From positions 1-64,000 of the forward strand of contig NZ_JSXI01000021.1 of assembly GCF_000803065.1 (NCBI RefSeq): a stretch of DNA of 64,000 nt, in the 5' to 3' direction. The stretch comes from Sphingomonas sp. ERG5. GTDB taxonomy: Bacteria; Pseudomonadota; Alphaproteobacteria; Sphingomonadales; Sphingomonadaceae. Each line of letters starts with the position of its first letter. Position 1 is the first letter of the stretch. Both the position numbers and the translations under genes were made by a program. Under the pieces are notes generated by a model. That model did not search any database and was not told the origin of the DNA. It saw only the letters and a program-made list of their open reading frames with translations. Of this stretch, positions 44,930 through 54,036 are shown one piece after another.

Positions 44930-46252
44930 TTATTGAAGAGCATTCAGCAGCCCCTTGATCCGGTCGGCGATCTCGCCGATCTGGTCTTCGGAAATGATCA
45001 GCGGCGGTGACAGCGCGATGGTGTCACCGGTCACGCGGATCAGCAGGCCGCTGTCGAACGCGGCATGGAAGATGTCCTGCCCCCGTTCGCCGGCCTCATT
45101 CGGCCGGCCGGCAAGCTCTATACCGGCGACCAGGCCGATATTGCGGACATCCACCACATGCGGGGCAGACTTCAGCGACTGCACTGCGTCCTCCCACACT
45201 GGCGCGAGTGCGGCGGCGCGTTCGAACAGGCCCTCGTCGCGATAGAGATTGAGTGTCGCCAGACCGGCGGCCACAGCGAGTGGATGCCCTGAATAGGTAT
45301 AGCCATGGGCGAACTCGATCAGCCCATCGGCGCCGTTCTGGATCGCGTCATGAACCTCGGACGACACGCCCACCGCGCCCATCGGCACGGTCGCATTGGT
45401 CAGTCCTTTGGCGACGGTAATGATGTCGGGCCGTACCCCGAAACGCTGCGCGGCGAACGGCGCGCCCGTGCGGCCAAAGCCAGTGATGACTTCATCGAAG
45501 ATCAGCAGGATGCCATGGGCATCGCAGATGGCGCGCAGTCGTTCGAGATAGCCCTGCGGCGGCACGAGAACCCCGGTCGAACCCGCAACCGGCTCGACGA
45601 TGACCGCCGCGATCGTTGAGGGATCATGGAGTGCGACCAGCCGTTCCAATGCATCGGCGAGTTCCGCGCCGTGCGCCGGTTGGCCATGCGAAAAGGCGTT
45701 TCGCGCCAGATCGTGCGTATGCGGCAGATGATCCACCCCGGCGAGCAGCGTGCCGAACTGCTTGCGGTTACCGACAATGCCGCCAACCGAAATGCCTCCG
45801 AAGCCGACACCATGATAGGCGCGTTCGCGGCCGATCAGGCGGGTGCGTGTCCCCTGCCCCTTCGCGCGATGATAGGCCAGCGCGGCTTTCAGCGCGGTAT
45901 CGACGGCCTCGGAGCCGGAATTGCAGAAAAACGCGTGATCGATGCCGTCGGGCAAGATGTCGGTCAGACGCGATGCGAACTCGAAGGCAGCCGGATGAGC
46001 AAGGTTGAACGACGGCGCAAAATCGAGGGTCGCCGCCGTACGCTGAATTGCCTCCACAATCGGCTGACGGCAATGACCGGCATTCGAGCACCACATGCCG
46101 GCCGTCGCATCGAGCACCGGATCATCATTCGGTGTGAAATAGAACATTCCCTCCGCCCGGGCGAGCAGCCGCGGGTTCGCCTTGAATCGCCGGTTGGGCG
46201 TGAACGGCATCCAATAGGCATCCAGGGTGTTGGGCAATTTGAGCGTCGTCAT
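44930..46252 (-). CDS. Class III omega-amino acid:pyruvate-type aminotransferase
   Basis: A 440-residue PLP aminotransferase. The N-terminal YWMPFTPNRRFKANPRLLAR is characteristic of beta-alanine/omega-amino acid:pyruvate transaminases. The cofactor region has Asp253 in IFDEVITGFGRTG and Lys282 in VAKGLTNATVPMGAV; YTYSGHPLAVAAGLA follows. It removes amino groups from beta- or omega-amino acids or amines. First gene of the receptor-hydrolase-TPR-ABC operon, which suggests the imported material contains a non-alpha amine. Confidence 0.88.
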   Translation of the reverse strand: MTTLKLPNTLDAYWMPFTPNRRFKANPRLLARAEGMFYFTPNDDPVLDATAGMWCSNAGHCRQPIVEAIQRTAATLDFAPSFNLAHPAAFEFASRLTDILPDGIDHAFFCNSGSEAVDTALKAALAYHRAKGQGTRTRLIGRERAYHGVGFGGISVGGIVGNRKQFGTLLAGVDHLPHTHDLARNAFSHGQPAHGAELADALERLVALHDPSTIAAVIVEPVAGSTGVLVPPQGYLERLRAICDAHGILLIFDEVITGFGRTGAPFAAQRFGVRPDIITVAKGLTNATVPMGAVGVSSEVHDAIQNGADGLIEFAHGYTYSGHPLAVAAGLATLNLYRDEGLFERAAALAPVWEDAVQSLKSAPHVVDVRNIGLVAGIELAGRPNEAGERGQDIFHAAFDSGLLIRVTGDTIALSPPLIISEDQIGEIADRIKGLLNALQ

Positions 46253-46477
46253 AGGGTCACCTTGTCGTCATGGAGTGCACCGCAGCATATCGCCTTGGGA
46301 GGCAGTTCGCATGCACGACATGGCGATTCCCAATATCCCCTAATTTAGTAGGGTAAAGCCAAGCATATCTTGTGCTGACCGCAGAACCGCTTTCGCATCG
46401 CACGCACGCACCAAGACTTCGCTGCACTGCAAAACTAACTATTGCGCTCGCCGGGCTTTTGGGCTGTTGCGCGGACC

Positions 46478-47413
46478 ATGGAAAGCAACGGCTACTCGAT
46501 CTTCACACGCGAGGAGTGGAGCCGGTTGCGTTCCAGCGTTCCCATGACGCTGGGTGAAGACCAGCTTGCGGCACTGCGCGGCGCCAATGAACCGATGTCG
46601 CTTGCCGAAGTGGAGGCGATCTACCTTCCGCTCGTACGGCTGATCAATCTGCACGTCTCCGCCGCGCGCGGGCTGGCGACAGTGACGGACGAATTCGTCG
46701 GCCGCCCGCCGGTGCGCCGCCCCTATGTCATCGCGATCGCCGGCAGCGTGGCGGTTGGCAAAAGCACAATCGCCCGGCTGCTTCAGACACTACTCTCGCG
46801 CTGGAGCGAACATCCGCGCGTAGACCTCATCACCACCGACGGCTTTCTCTGGCCACGCGAAAAACTGCTCGCCGAAGGACTGATGGAGCGCAAGGGTTTC
46901 CCGGAGAGCTACGACGTTCGTACAATGATTGATTTCCTTGCCCGGGTTCGCTCGACCGGAGAAGGCAGAGCGCCCGTCTACTCGCATCAAAGTTACGATA
47001 TCGTACCCGGCATGTCGGACACGGTCGACCATCCCGACATCCTGATTTTCGAAGGACTGAACGTTCTGCAGATCGGCGATGGCGTCTCGCGCCGTCATGC
47101 GCCAGTCTTCACTCCCGCTGACTTCTTCGATCTCTCTCTCTATGTCGATGCCGATCCGGCCCATATCGAACGCTGGTATGTGGATCGGTTCCTCGTGCTT
47201 CAGCAGACCCGGATGCAGGATCCGGACAATTATTTTTACCATCTCGCCCGCGCATCGCGAAAAGAGGCGCGCGCCTATGCCGAAGGGCTGTGGCATAAGG
47301 TCAACCTGCCCAATCTCCTGGAGAATATCCTGCCGACCCGTAACCGCGCCGATGTGGTGCTGCACAAGGATTTCCTCCATGCTGCCGACTCGCTCTGGCT
47401 GAGACGCACCTAG
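46478..47413 (+). CDS. coaA: Type I pantothenate kinase
   Basis: A 311-residue kinase that phosphorylates pantothenate, the first step of CoA synthesis. The P-loop GSVAVGKST is at 89-97 and the order of VDLITTDGFLWPREKL, RKGFPESYD and DILIFEGLNVLQIG matches E. coli-type CoaA. ATG 46478 follows a GCGCGGACC sequence; the upstream frame has no site. It is divergent from the aminotransferase gene and ends 370 bp from the convergent PPTase gene. CoA is the PPTase substrate, a link that may be coincidental. Confidence 0.92.
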   Translation: MESNGYSIFTREEWSRLRSSVPMTLGEDQLAALRGANEPMSLAEVEAIYLPLVRLINLHVSAARGLATVTDEFVGRPPVRRPYVIAIAGSVAVGKSTIARLLQTLLSRWSEHPRVDLITTDGFLWPREKLLAEGLMERKGFPESYDVRTMIDFLARVRSTGEGRAPVYSHQSYDIVPGMSDTVDHPDILIFEGLNVLQIGDGVSRRHAPVFTPADFFDLSLYVDADPAHIERWYVDRFLVLQQTRMQDPDNYFYHLARASRKEARAYAEGLWHKVNLPNLLENILPTRNRADVVLHKDFLHAADSLWLRRT

Positions 47414-47784
47414 GGACTCGAGCGGCAATGGCCGACGCCTGGGGTTCGAGGCTGATCGACATGCTGGACTACGACGCCCTCACGGCGACGGAAACATTCA
47501 GGCTCGCCTTGTCGGATTGAGCGGCCATATCTGCAGTGGCGCCAGGGTGAACCCGGCCAACGACCAACTCGGTAGCCGTGCCTGTGCGGATGAAGAGGTA
47601 GCACAGTCCAGAATATTCTTTGCAGTTCATCCCGGCGCGGGCGCCCGAATCAAGATGGGCCTTCCCATGACCGTCAGTCTCCTGCCCAAGCAAGTGGAGC
47701 TCGTTTCTCTGCACACAACGACAATAAGGCTGCCTGAGAGCACGGCCTGTTATGCGCGCGATAACCGACATTTTCCCACGGCTA
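47414..47784. other. Gap between coaA and the PPTase gene
   Basis: A 371-bp stretch between convergent genes. The best open frame is minus strand 47469-47771, up to 100 residues, with an internal MNCKEYSGLCYLFIRTGTAT segment, but I see no family resemblance and no strong ribosome site. Possibly decayed sequence. No clear terminator hairpin with a T-run is visible. Confidence 0.4.
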
Positions 47785-48450
47785 TCAGGTACAGAGGGTT
47801 TGCGCCACTGCCATCACGGCGATCAGCCCGTTTTGCCGATTGAGCCAGCAGCGCGAACGCCCCGCCGCACAATATGCAAGCGCGCTGCCATCAATGATGA
47901 CGGTTTCGATCGTCTCCGGCGTGACGCTACTGGCATTGCCGACGCATTTGGCGTGCGCTTCCTTCATCACCCAACGCAGCAGCGCAGCGTCGCCATCGGC
48001 AGGGTCAAGCGCCGCGCGCTCCGCCACAGTCAATGCGTCGCGCGGTGGCGGCAAGGCATCGGCTGGCTCGAGATCGACACCCAGCGGGTCACCGCTGACC
48101 CCAATCAGAATATGCGGCCATCGTCCCGCAACGCTGATATGCCGGCCCGACGGTGACAGGACGAGCGGTGCACCGCCGCTTTTTCGCCCGAGCCGGACGC
48201 GATCGGGATGAATCGCCGCGAGCGTCGCCAGCGCCGCCTTGACCAGTTGTCGGCGCACCGCGCGCGTGGCGGAGTCCGGGCGCGGGGCGAGATCCTGCAA
48301 GTCCTCCGGTGTCAGCCGGACGCGCGCCGCAGTCGCTGCGATTGCCGGATCGTCGAGCCGGACATGCCAGGCCAGCGGGCGATCGCCGGCTGTATTGAGT
48401 GTGTCGAGCGATCCGACATGCCAGATCGGCTCTGGCGACGCTTCCGTCAT
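47785..48450 (-). CDS. 4'-phosphopantetheinyl transferase (Sfp type)
   Basis: A 221-residue transferase that moves phosphopantetheine from CoA to a carrier-domain serine. The two diagnostic motifs are present: GVDLEP at 124-129 (metal-binding Asp) and RWVMKEAHAKCVG at 159-171 (the WxxKEAxxK signature). The start ATG at 48450 overlaps the stop of the synthetase gene (ATGA), so it is translationally coupled to the enzyme whose T domain it should activate. The size fits the Sfp group rather than AcpS. Confidence 0.9.
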   Translation of the reverse strand: MTEASPEPIWHVGSLDTLNTAGDRPLAWHVRLDDPAIAATAARVRLTPEDLQDLAPRPDSATRAVRRQLVKAALATLAAIHPDRVRLGRKSGGAPLVLSPSGRHISVAGRWPHILIGVSGDPLGVDLEPADALPPPRDALTVAERAALDPADGDAALLRWVMKEAHAKCVGNASSVTPETIETVIIDGSALAYCAAGRSRCWLNRQNGLIAVMAVAQTLCT

Positions 48451-51400
48451 CCGTTGCGGGCAAGGCGGGCGGGCGATCCTTCCCACGAAGTGCCTGGCGG
48501 CAAGGTTTCACCCTTCATCACGACCGACAGGTCTCCGATCTGTGCATCCTCGCCGATCTCGGCATCATACAACACAATGGCATAGGAGCCGATCGTGGCG
48601 CGATCGCGCACGGTGACGCCGCTGACCTTCATCACCCGATCCTCGAACAAATGAGTCTGGAGACCGGCGAAATCGTTGAGCGCAACATCGTCGCCGATAT
48701 CAACCAGATCCTGTTCGGTCACGTCGGTGGTGTCAAAATAGCAGCGCTTGCCTATCCGGCAGCCCAGTAGCCGCAAATAGGCGGGCAACCACGGCGTGCC
48801 GCGTAGCGGTTCGAGCAGATTGGGTACCGCAAGATTCTCATAGGTCGCCGTCACCAGTTCGGTGCGCCATACAAAGGTGCTCCACAATGGCTGCGTCGTT
48901 GCTTGGTATCGCCCCATTACCAGCCATTTCAACGCCACGACGAACAGTCCGCAGGCGAGCGCGAACCCGATATACAGGAACGGAAACGCGACGAGGATGA
49001 TGAAGCCGCCATCGCGCAAATCGTCCAGTTCCCCGACGATCGACAGCAGCACGCTGAACAACGCGACAAAGACGGTCAGTGACAGGGTCACGCGGATAGC
49101 CTCGATCGCCAGCCGGGTTGCAACCAGGCGCGGGCCCGGATTGAACCTTGCCCCTTCGTCGAACAGCCCGACGGTTTGCCGTACCGGCAGCGAAATCGGC
49201 GGCGAACCGAACCATGTGCCATCCGGGCGCTCCGCCGCACCATCCGCCGGCGGAGTCGATAGCACTCCGATCAGCACGCCATCGCCAATTGCCGCGCCAG
49301 TCGGCAACAGCGCCGAATTGCCGATAAAGCTTCGCCGGCCGATCCGGGTATGCGCCAGCCGGATTGCGCCCGGTTCGACCCGCGCCGCGCCGAACAGCAC
49401 CGCGTCGGCGATAAAGCTCTCCGGCCCAATATCGACCAGATCGGGTACGATCGCCGCCGCTGTCGAAATCTCCGCGCGTCGTCCGACCTTTACGCCCAAT
49501 GCCCGGTACCAGGGGATGACATATAGCGTCGCGTAGATTGGATGAAGCAAGCGCAAGGCAAGATCGTTGATCTGCTGCACGAACCAGAAGCGCACGTAGA
49601 ACCAGCTGTCCATGGGATAACGGCCCGGCTTGACCCGCCCAAGGAACAGCCGCTTGGCCGCGACCGTCAACAGGCACATCAGGATGATGTAGGTGGTGGC
49701 AAGCAATGGGGAGATCAGCAGATAGGTATAGCTTTCGCTGCGCCAGTCGATCTCGATCATCGCGATCAGACCCGGCGCGATCGGCAGGATCGCGATGAGC
49801 GGCAAGACCGACGCAGCAAGCGTCAGTGCAATGTTGACCAGCACGCGGCGGGGGCCCGAAACCGCGTCACGCGGCGCAACCTGATAAAGGCCGTCCATCT
49901 TTCGCGCCGGCGAGCCGCTCCATCGCTCACCGGGTGAGATGGCCTCGCCTGCGGGCAGGGAAGACAGATCCTCCAGCGCGGCGTCCGCACCGATCACTGC
50001 ATTGCGGCCGACCACCGCCATCGAACCGACGAACGCGTTCGCGCCGATATCCGCCCGCCCGAGGCGCAGAAGGCCCCGCTCGACCGAACTGGTTGCCAGC
50101 ATTGCGTAATCACTGACGATCGCGCCATCGCCGATCGTCACCAGATCCGCGGTATCGATATTGCCGCGTCCGATAAAACTATCCTTGCCGATCCGCGCGC
50201 CGAGCAGGCGGTAATAGGCGCGGATCATCGGTGTTCCCGCCAGATAGGGCGTTGCGATGACCTCCGAAAAGCGTCGCACAAACCACCAGCGGAAATAATA
50301 ACTGCCCCACAAGGGATAGTCGCCCGCCCGGAAGCGCCCGATGACCAGCCACTTGACCAGCACCGAAGCGAGCATCGCCAGCGGCGGGATGAACACGAAG
50401 GCAAAGCCGCTCAGCAACAGGGCCGTCACGCGATCGACCTGATCGGCCATTCGCGTATAAGCCACATAGGGGAAGAACCATTGCAGCCCGGCGATGGTGA
50501 AGATGGGGATCAACGCGATCGTCTGCGCCACGGCGCAGGTCCAGCGCTTCCATCCGGCAATCCGGTGGAACGGCAGGTCGTCCGCTGGCGCGGCCGGCGC
50601 GGTATCGCCGAGCAGCGCCGCCAGCCCGCGGATCGTCGGTGCGGCATACAGGTCCTGGATCGACACGCCGGCCAGTCCCGGCGTCTTGCGGATCGCGGAG
50701 ACGAGGCGTGCCGCCTTGAGTGAGTGGCCACCAAGATCCTCGAACAGGTCGTCGAGCACCGACACGGTCTGGGGAGAGAACGCCTCGGTCCAGATGGCGT
50801 GAAGCTGCACCTCCAGCGGTGTCGTCGGCGCGACCTTTTCCCCTTCGGTATCGGGAACGATGCTGGGTCGGCGGAGTGCTTTGCGATCGACTTTCCCCGA
50901 TGCCGGCAATGTGGGCAGGGTCGGCAGAACCTCGTATCCGGCGGGGCGCATATAATTGGGGAGGCGTTCACGCACGCGCGCCTTGGCTGCAGGCAAGTCG
51001 ATCGTCGCGCCTGCTCGCGCGACCAGGAACGCCGCCAGGAATTCCGCCCCGTCATCGTCACGGAAGAGGTGCACCACGGCCTGGGCCACCGCCGGATCAT
51101 CCGCGACCACCGCCTCGATCTCGCCGAGTTCGACGCGGAAGCCGCGAATTTTCACTTGCGTGTCGATGCGGCCGATGAAATCGATGTCGCCGACGGCATC
51201 GAGCCGGACGAGGTCACCTGACCGATAGACCAGCACCGGTGCACCATCCGGGCCATCGAACGGCGTGGATACGAATTTCTCCGCGGTCAGGTCGGGCCGG
51301 CCGACATAACCCGCGCCGACACCCGGACCACCGATGATGAGTTCGCCTTCGGCTCCCGCCGGGACCGGCCACAAGGCCTCGTCGACGATCCAGGCTGTGT

Positions 51401-52487
51401 AACCGGGCAGCGGCCGCCCGATCGTCACACGCCGGCCGCGCTGCACCTCGGTCCATGTCGCGGTCACCGACGTCTCGGTCGGACCATAAGTGTTGAGCAT
51501 GCGCAAACCCGGTCGGGCCCAGCGCTCGACCAGCTCGGGCGGACATGCCTCGCCGCCCAGATTGAGCAGGCGCAAGTCCGGCATATCCTGTTCGACCAGG
51601 GCGAGCAGCGACGGCACGGCATGCCAGATCGTCACGCCCGCTTCCGCCAATATGGCGGCCATGTCGGGACCTGCCTTGGCCAGCGCTTCATTCGCCACCA
51701 GCAGTTCGGCGCCGACGAAGAACGCGCTCCACATCGTCTCGACGGACATGTCGAACGCAAGGCTGAACCCGCCGAACACCTTGTCGTCGGGCATCAATGC
51801 CAGGATCGCGCTTTCCGAGCGGACTAGATGGCAGGCATTGCGATGCGTGATCATCACGCCCTTGGGTCGCCCCGTCGTGCCCGATGTGTAGATGATATAG
51901 GCAAGGTCTTCAGACTGAGCACCCGTTTCGGCTCGGCTGATCGGCTTGGCATCCTGCGACGCCAAGTCCCCCAGCATCGTATCGACCGCGAGCACCGGCG
52001 CGGTCATCGCGGCGGCCCGCTCGCTTTCCGTCACGATCAACGCGGCACTGCTATCCCCCGCGATGTAATCGATCCGATCCTGCGGATAGCTCCAGTCCAC
52101 CGGTACATAGCAAGCCCCGACCCAGAGCGTGCCGAGGATCGCCATATATTGGTCCAGCCCGCGCGGCAGACAGATGACGACGCGATCGCCCCGCGCGATA
52201 CCCATTGTGCGCAACTGCTGCGCGAAACGCAGCGCGCGATAGCGCAGTTCGTCATAGGTCAGTGTCGATCTGCGGCTGTTCTCCGGATCGAAACCCAACA
52301 AGCGCAGGGCATCCCGCGAGGCGCGATCGCGACAGGTCGCGTCGAAGATCTCGTGCAGAAGCTCATCACGCGCATAGGGTTCATCTTCGCGAAGCGCGGG
52401 TGCCGGGGCGATCGGCGCGAACAGCGTCGGCATTGCCGTCTCGCGGTTTCGCAATGATTCGCCGTCCAGGATGGTCTGGGTCGACAT
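48447..52487 (-). CDS. Pls-like membrane nonribosomal peptide synthetase (A-T-6TM-three beta-helix domains)
   Basis: A 1346-residue protein. Adenylation domain about 40-545 (YIIYTSGTTGRPKG at 197-210, NTYGPTETS, YRSGDLVR, catalytic Lys532 in SGKVDRKAL). Carrier domain about 555-625 with Ser589 in LGGHSLKA. Then six hydrophobic helices (about 651-675, 688-715, 881-912, 921-948, 1130-1150, 1158-1190) in three pairs, each pair followed by a hexapeptide-repeat left-handed beta-helix domain (about 720-870, 955-1100, 1200-1346) ending in GSPAR/GSPPI. There is no condensation or thioesterase domain. Order and length match epsilon-poly-L-lysine synthetase Pls (about 1319 residues), in which the tandem domains catalyse isopeptide chain growth. 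Product unknown. Confidence 0.88.
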   Translation of the reverse strand: MSTQTILDGESLRNRETAMPTLFAPIAPAPALREDEPYARDELLHEIFDATCRDRASRDALRLLGFDPENSRRSTLTYDELRYRALRFAQQLRTMGIARGDRVVICLPRGLDQYMAILGTLWVGACYVPVDWSYPQDRIDYIAGDSSAALIVTESERAAAMTAPVLAVDTMLGDLASQDAKPISRAETGAQSEDLAYIIYTSGTTGRPKGVMITHRNACHLVRSESAILALMPDDKVFGGFSLAFDMSVETMWSAFFVGAELLVANEALAKAGPDMAAILAEAGVTIWHAVPSLLALVEQDMPDLRLLNLGGEACPPELVERWARPGLRMLNTYGPTETSVTATWTEVQRGRRVTIGRPLPGYTAWIVDEALWPVPAGAEGELIIGGPGVGAGYVGRPDLTAEKFVSTPFDGPDGAPVLVYRSGDLVRLDAVGDIDFIGRIDTQVKIRGFRVELGEIEAVVADDPAVAQAVVHLFRDDDGAEFLAAFLVARAGATIDLPAAKARVRERLPNYMRPAGYEVLPTLPTLPASGKVDRKALRRPSIVPDTEGEKVAPTTPLEVQLHAIWTEAFSPQTVSVLDDLFEDLGGHSLKAARLVSAIRKTPGLAGVSIQDLYAAPTIRGLAALLGDTAPAAPADDLPFHRIAGWKRWTCAVAQTIALIPIFTIAGLQWFFPYVAYTRMADQVDRVTALLLSGFAFVFIPPLAMLASVLVKWLVIGRFRAGDYPLWGSYYFRWWFVRRFSEVIATPYLAGTPMIRAYYRLLGARIGKDSFIGRGNIDTADLVTIGDGAIVSDYAMLATSSVERGLLRLGRADIGANAFVGSMAVVGRNAVIGADAALEDLSSLPAGEAISPGERWSGSPARKMDGLYQVAPRDAVSGPRRVLVNIALTLAASVLPLIAILPIAPGLIAMIEIDWRSESYTYLLISPLLATTYIILMCLLTVAAKRLFLGRVKPGRYPMDSWFYVRFWFVQQINDLALRLLHPIYATLYVIPWYRALGVKVGRRAEISTAAAIVPDLVDIGPESFIADAVLFGAARVEPGAIRLAHTRIGRRSFIGNSALLPTGAAIGDGVLIGVLSTPPADGAAERPDGTWFGSPPISLPVRQTVGLFDEGARFNPGPRLVATRLAIEAIRVTLSLTVFVALFSVLLSIVGELDDLRDGGFIILVAFPFLYIGFALACGLFVVALKWLVMGRYQATTQPLWSTFVWRTELVTATYENLAVPNLLEPLRGTPWLPAYLRLLGCRIGKRCYFDTTDVTEQDLVDIGDDVALNDFAGLQTHLFEDRVMKVSGVTVRDRATIGSYAIVLYDAEIGEDAQIGDLSVVMKGETLPPGTSWEGSPARLARNG

Positions 52488-52686
52488 GACGTAATACGCT
52501 CCTGGTACTCACTTGAACATATGCGGTCCGAGCCGTGCCTGCCGCGCCCGGCCTCGTTCCGATATTTACGGCGGGATGCGGGACTGACCGATATCCGTCA
52601 ACCTGCACGATGCTCGCGGCGTATCAACGTTCGATTGACCGCGCAGTGCGGCGGTTGGCTAAACTGGCCGGTGCCGTCCTGCTGGA

Positions 52687-54036
52687 TCAAACTCTAGCCG
52701 CAGTTTCCGGAGGATCGGTGCCGGCGGTCAGGACGAGCGTGACCTGCAAACCATGGCCGCCGGGGCCCGGCGCGATCGAAAGGAAGCCGCCATGCGCCCT
52801 TGCGATGCGGTCGACGATCGACAAACCGATGCCGGAACCTTCCGACCTGGTGTTGTCCGCCCGCCAGAAACGGTCCTTCAGGCGCGCCATCTGATTTGCC
52901 GCGATCCTGTCTCCATTATCGCTCACCGAAAGCAGTGCTCCGGGGCGGACCTGCACAACGATTTCCGTTCCCTGCGGTGTATGGTGTGTCGCGTTGTCGA
53001 TCAGATTTTCCAGGGCAAGCACGATCTGCGCAGCATACCCGTAGACCATCGTCCCAGCGTCCGGTGCTTCAAGTGCGATTGAGCGTCCACCGGCGATAAT
53101 CGTCGGTGCTCGGTTGGATACGACGGATTCCGCCAACAGGCGTAGGTCGATCGTCGAGCCGACATCCTCGATCCGCTGTTCGAGATCGGCAAGCGCAAGA
53201 AGCTGTGCGACGACGCGTGCGGCGCGATCGATCGCCTCAAGCAGCGCACTGCGCGCCTCGGCATCCCGGACCGCATCGGCGCGCAGCCGGATAACGGCAA
53301 GTGGCGTGCGCAATTCATGCGCGACATCGGCAGCGAAGGCGGCCTGGATGCGAAATCCTTCGGCAAGGCGGTTCAGCGCACGATTTGTCGCCATGGCGAG
53401 CGGCTCCACTTCGGATGGCAACAGGCCAGTGGGGATGCGTACGTCGATCGTGCGTGGGCCAATTCCTTCGGCGATCCCCGAAACCGTTGTCATCCGCCGC
53501 GTCAGCCGCCGCATCAGCAATACTCCGATCAGTGGCACCAGCGCGGCGATCGGCAGGCTGATCAACGCGAAGCGCTTCAGAAAGGCCGTGACAATATCGT
53601 CGGTCACCGCGTCCGGGGCGGTATTGTCCTGCGAGACGACGACCCATCCATTGGCGGTCGGAAAGCTGACACCGACCACGACGCCGCGCCGAAAGGCACG
53701 CGCAACCTGATCCATCGGCGCCGCGGCGATCATCGCCGGGCGCGATGGCCCACGCACGACCCGGGCCATGCGGCGGCGATCGATGACGGCGACCGCGATG
53801 CCGCTCGCCAGCATGTCTTCGTCCGCTTGTATTCTGCGATCACCCATATTGCCCGTGTCGAGCGACCGGGCGATGCGTTGGGCCTGCTGCAGCAGCAGAT
53901 TGTGCTGATAATGGTCTGCGGTGCCGTGGAGCAGCGCCGATGCGCCCAGCGTCAATGCGATCGCCGCAATCAGCGCTGTCGCGACATGCAGTGCGATGAA
54001 TTGACCGAGCAGCGACCGCGGCACCGCGATTTTCAT
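52687..54036 (-). CDS. Sensor histidine kinase of a two-component system
   Basis: A 449-residue kinase. Two transmembrane helices (about 12-33 and 155-175) bound a short periplasmic sensor region; a HAMP linker, HisKA with phospho-His240 in DVAHELRTPLAV, and an HATPase_c domain with NLIDNATHHT (N box) and GSGIGLSIV follow. The G1 box reads DNGDRI instead of the usual DNGPGI. Start overlaps the regulator stop (ATGA). Neighbouring divergent RND genes suggest a QseC/CusS-like role in controlling efflux. Confidence 0.88.
   Translation of the reverse strand: MKIAVPRSLLGQFIALHVATALIAAIALTLGASALLHGTADHYQHNLLLQQAQRIARSLDTGNMGDRRIQADEDMLASGIAVAVIDRRRMARVVRGPSRPAMIAAAPMDQVARAFRRGVVVGVSFPTANGWVVVSQDNTAPDAVTDDIVTAFLKRFALISLPIAALVPLIGVLLMRRLTRRMTTVSGIAEGIGPRTIDVRIPTGLLPSEVEPLAMATNRALNRLAEGFRIQAAFAADVAHELRTPLAVIRLRADAVRDAEARSALLEAIDRAARVVAQLLALADLEQRIEDVGSTIDLRLLAESVVSNRAPTIIAGGRSIALEAPDAGTMVYGYAAQIVLALENLIDNATHHTPQGTEIVVQVRPGALLSVSDNGDRIAANQMARLKDRFWRADNTRSEGSGIGLSIVDRIARAHGGFLSIAPGPGGHGLQVTLVLTAGTDPPETAARV

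Noticed and set aside
48447..52487. Conventional multimodular NRPS
   Set aside because: There is a single A-T pair and no condensation, epimerisation or thioesterase domain; the C-terminal half is membrane helices and beta-helix repeats.
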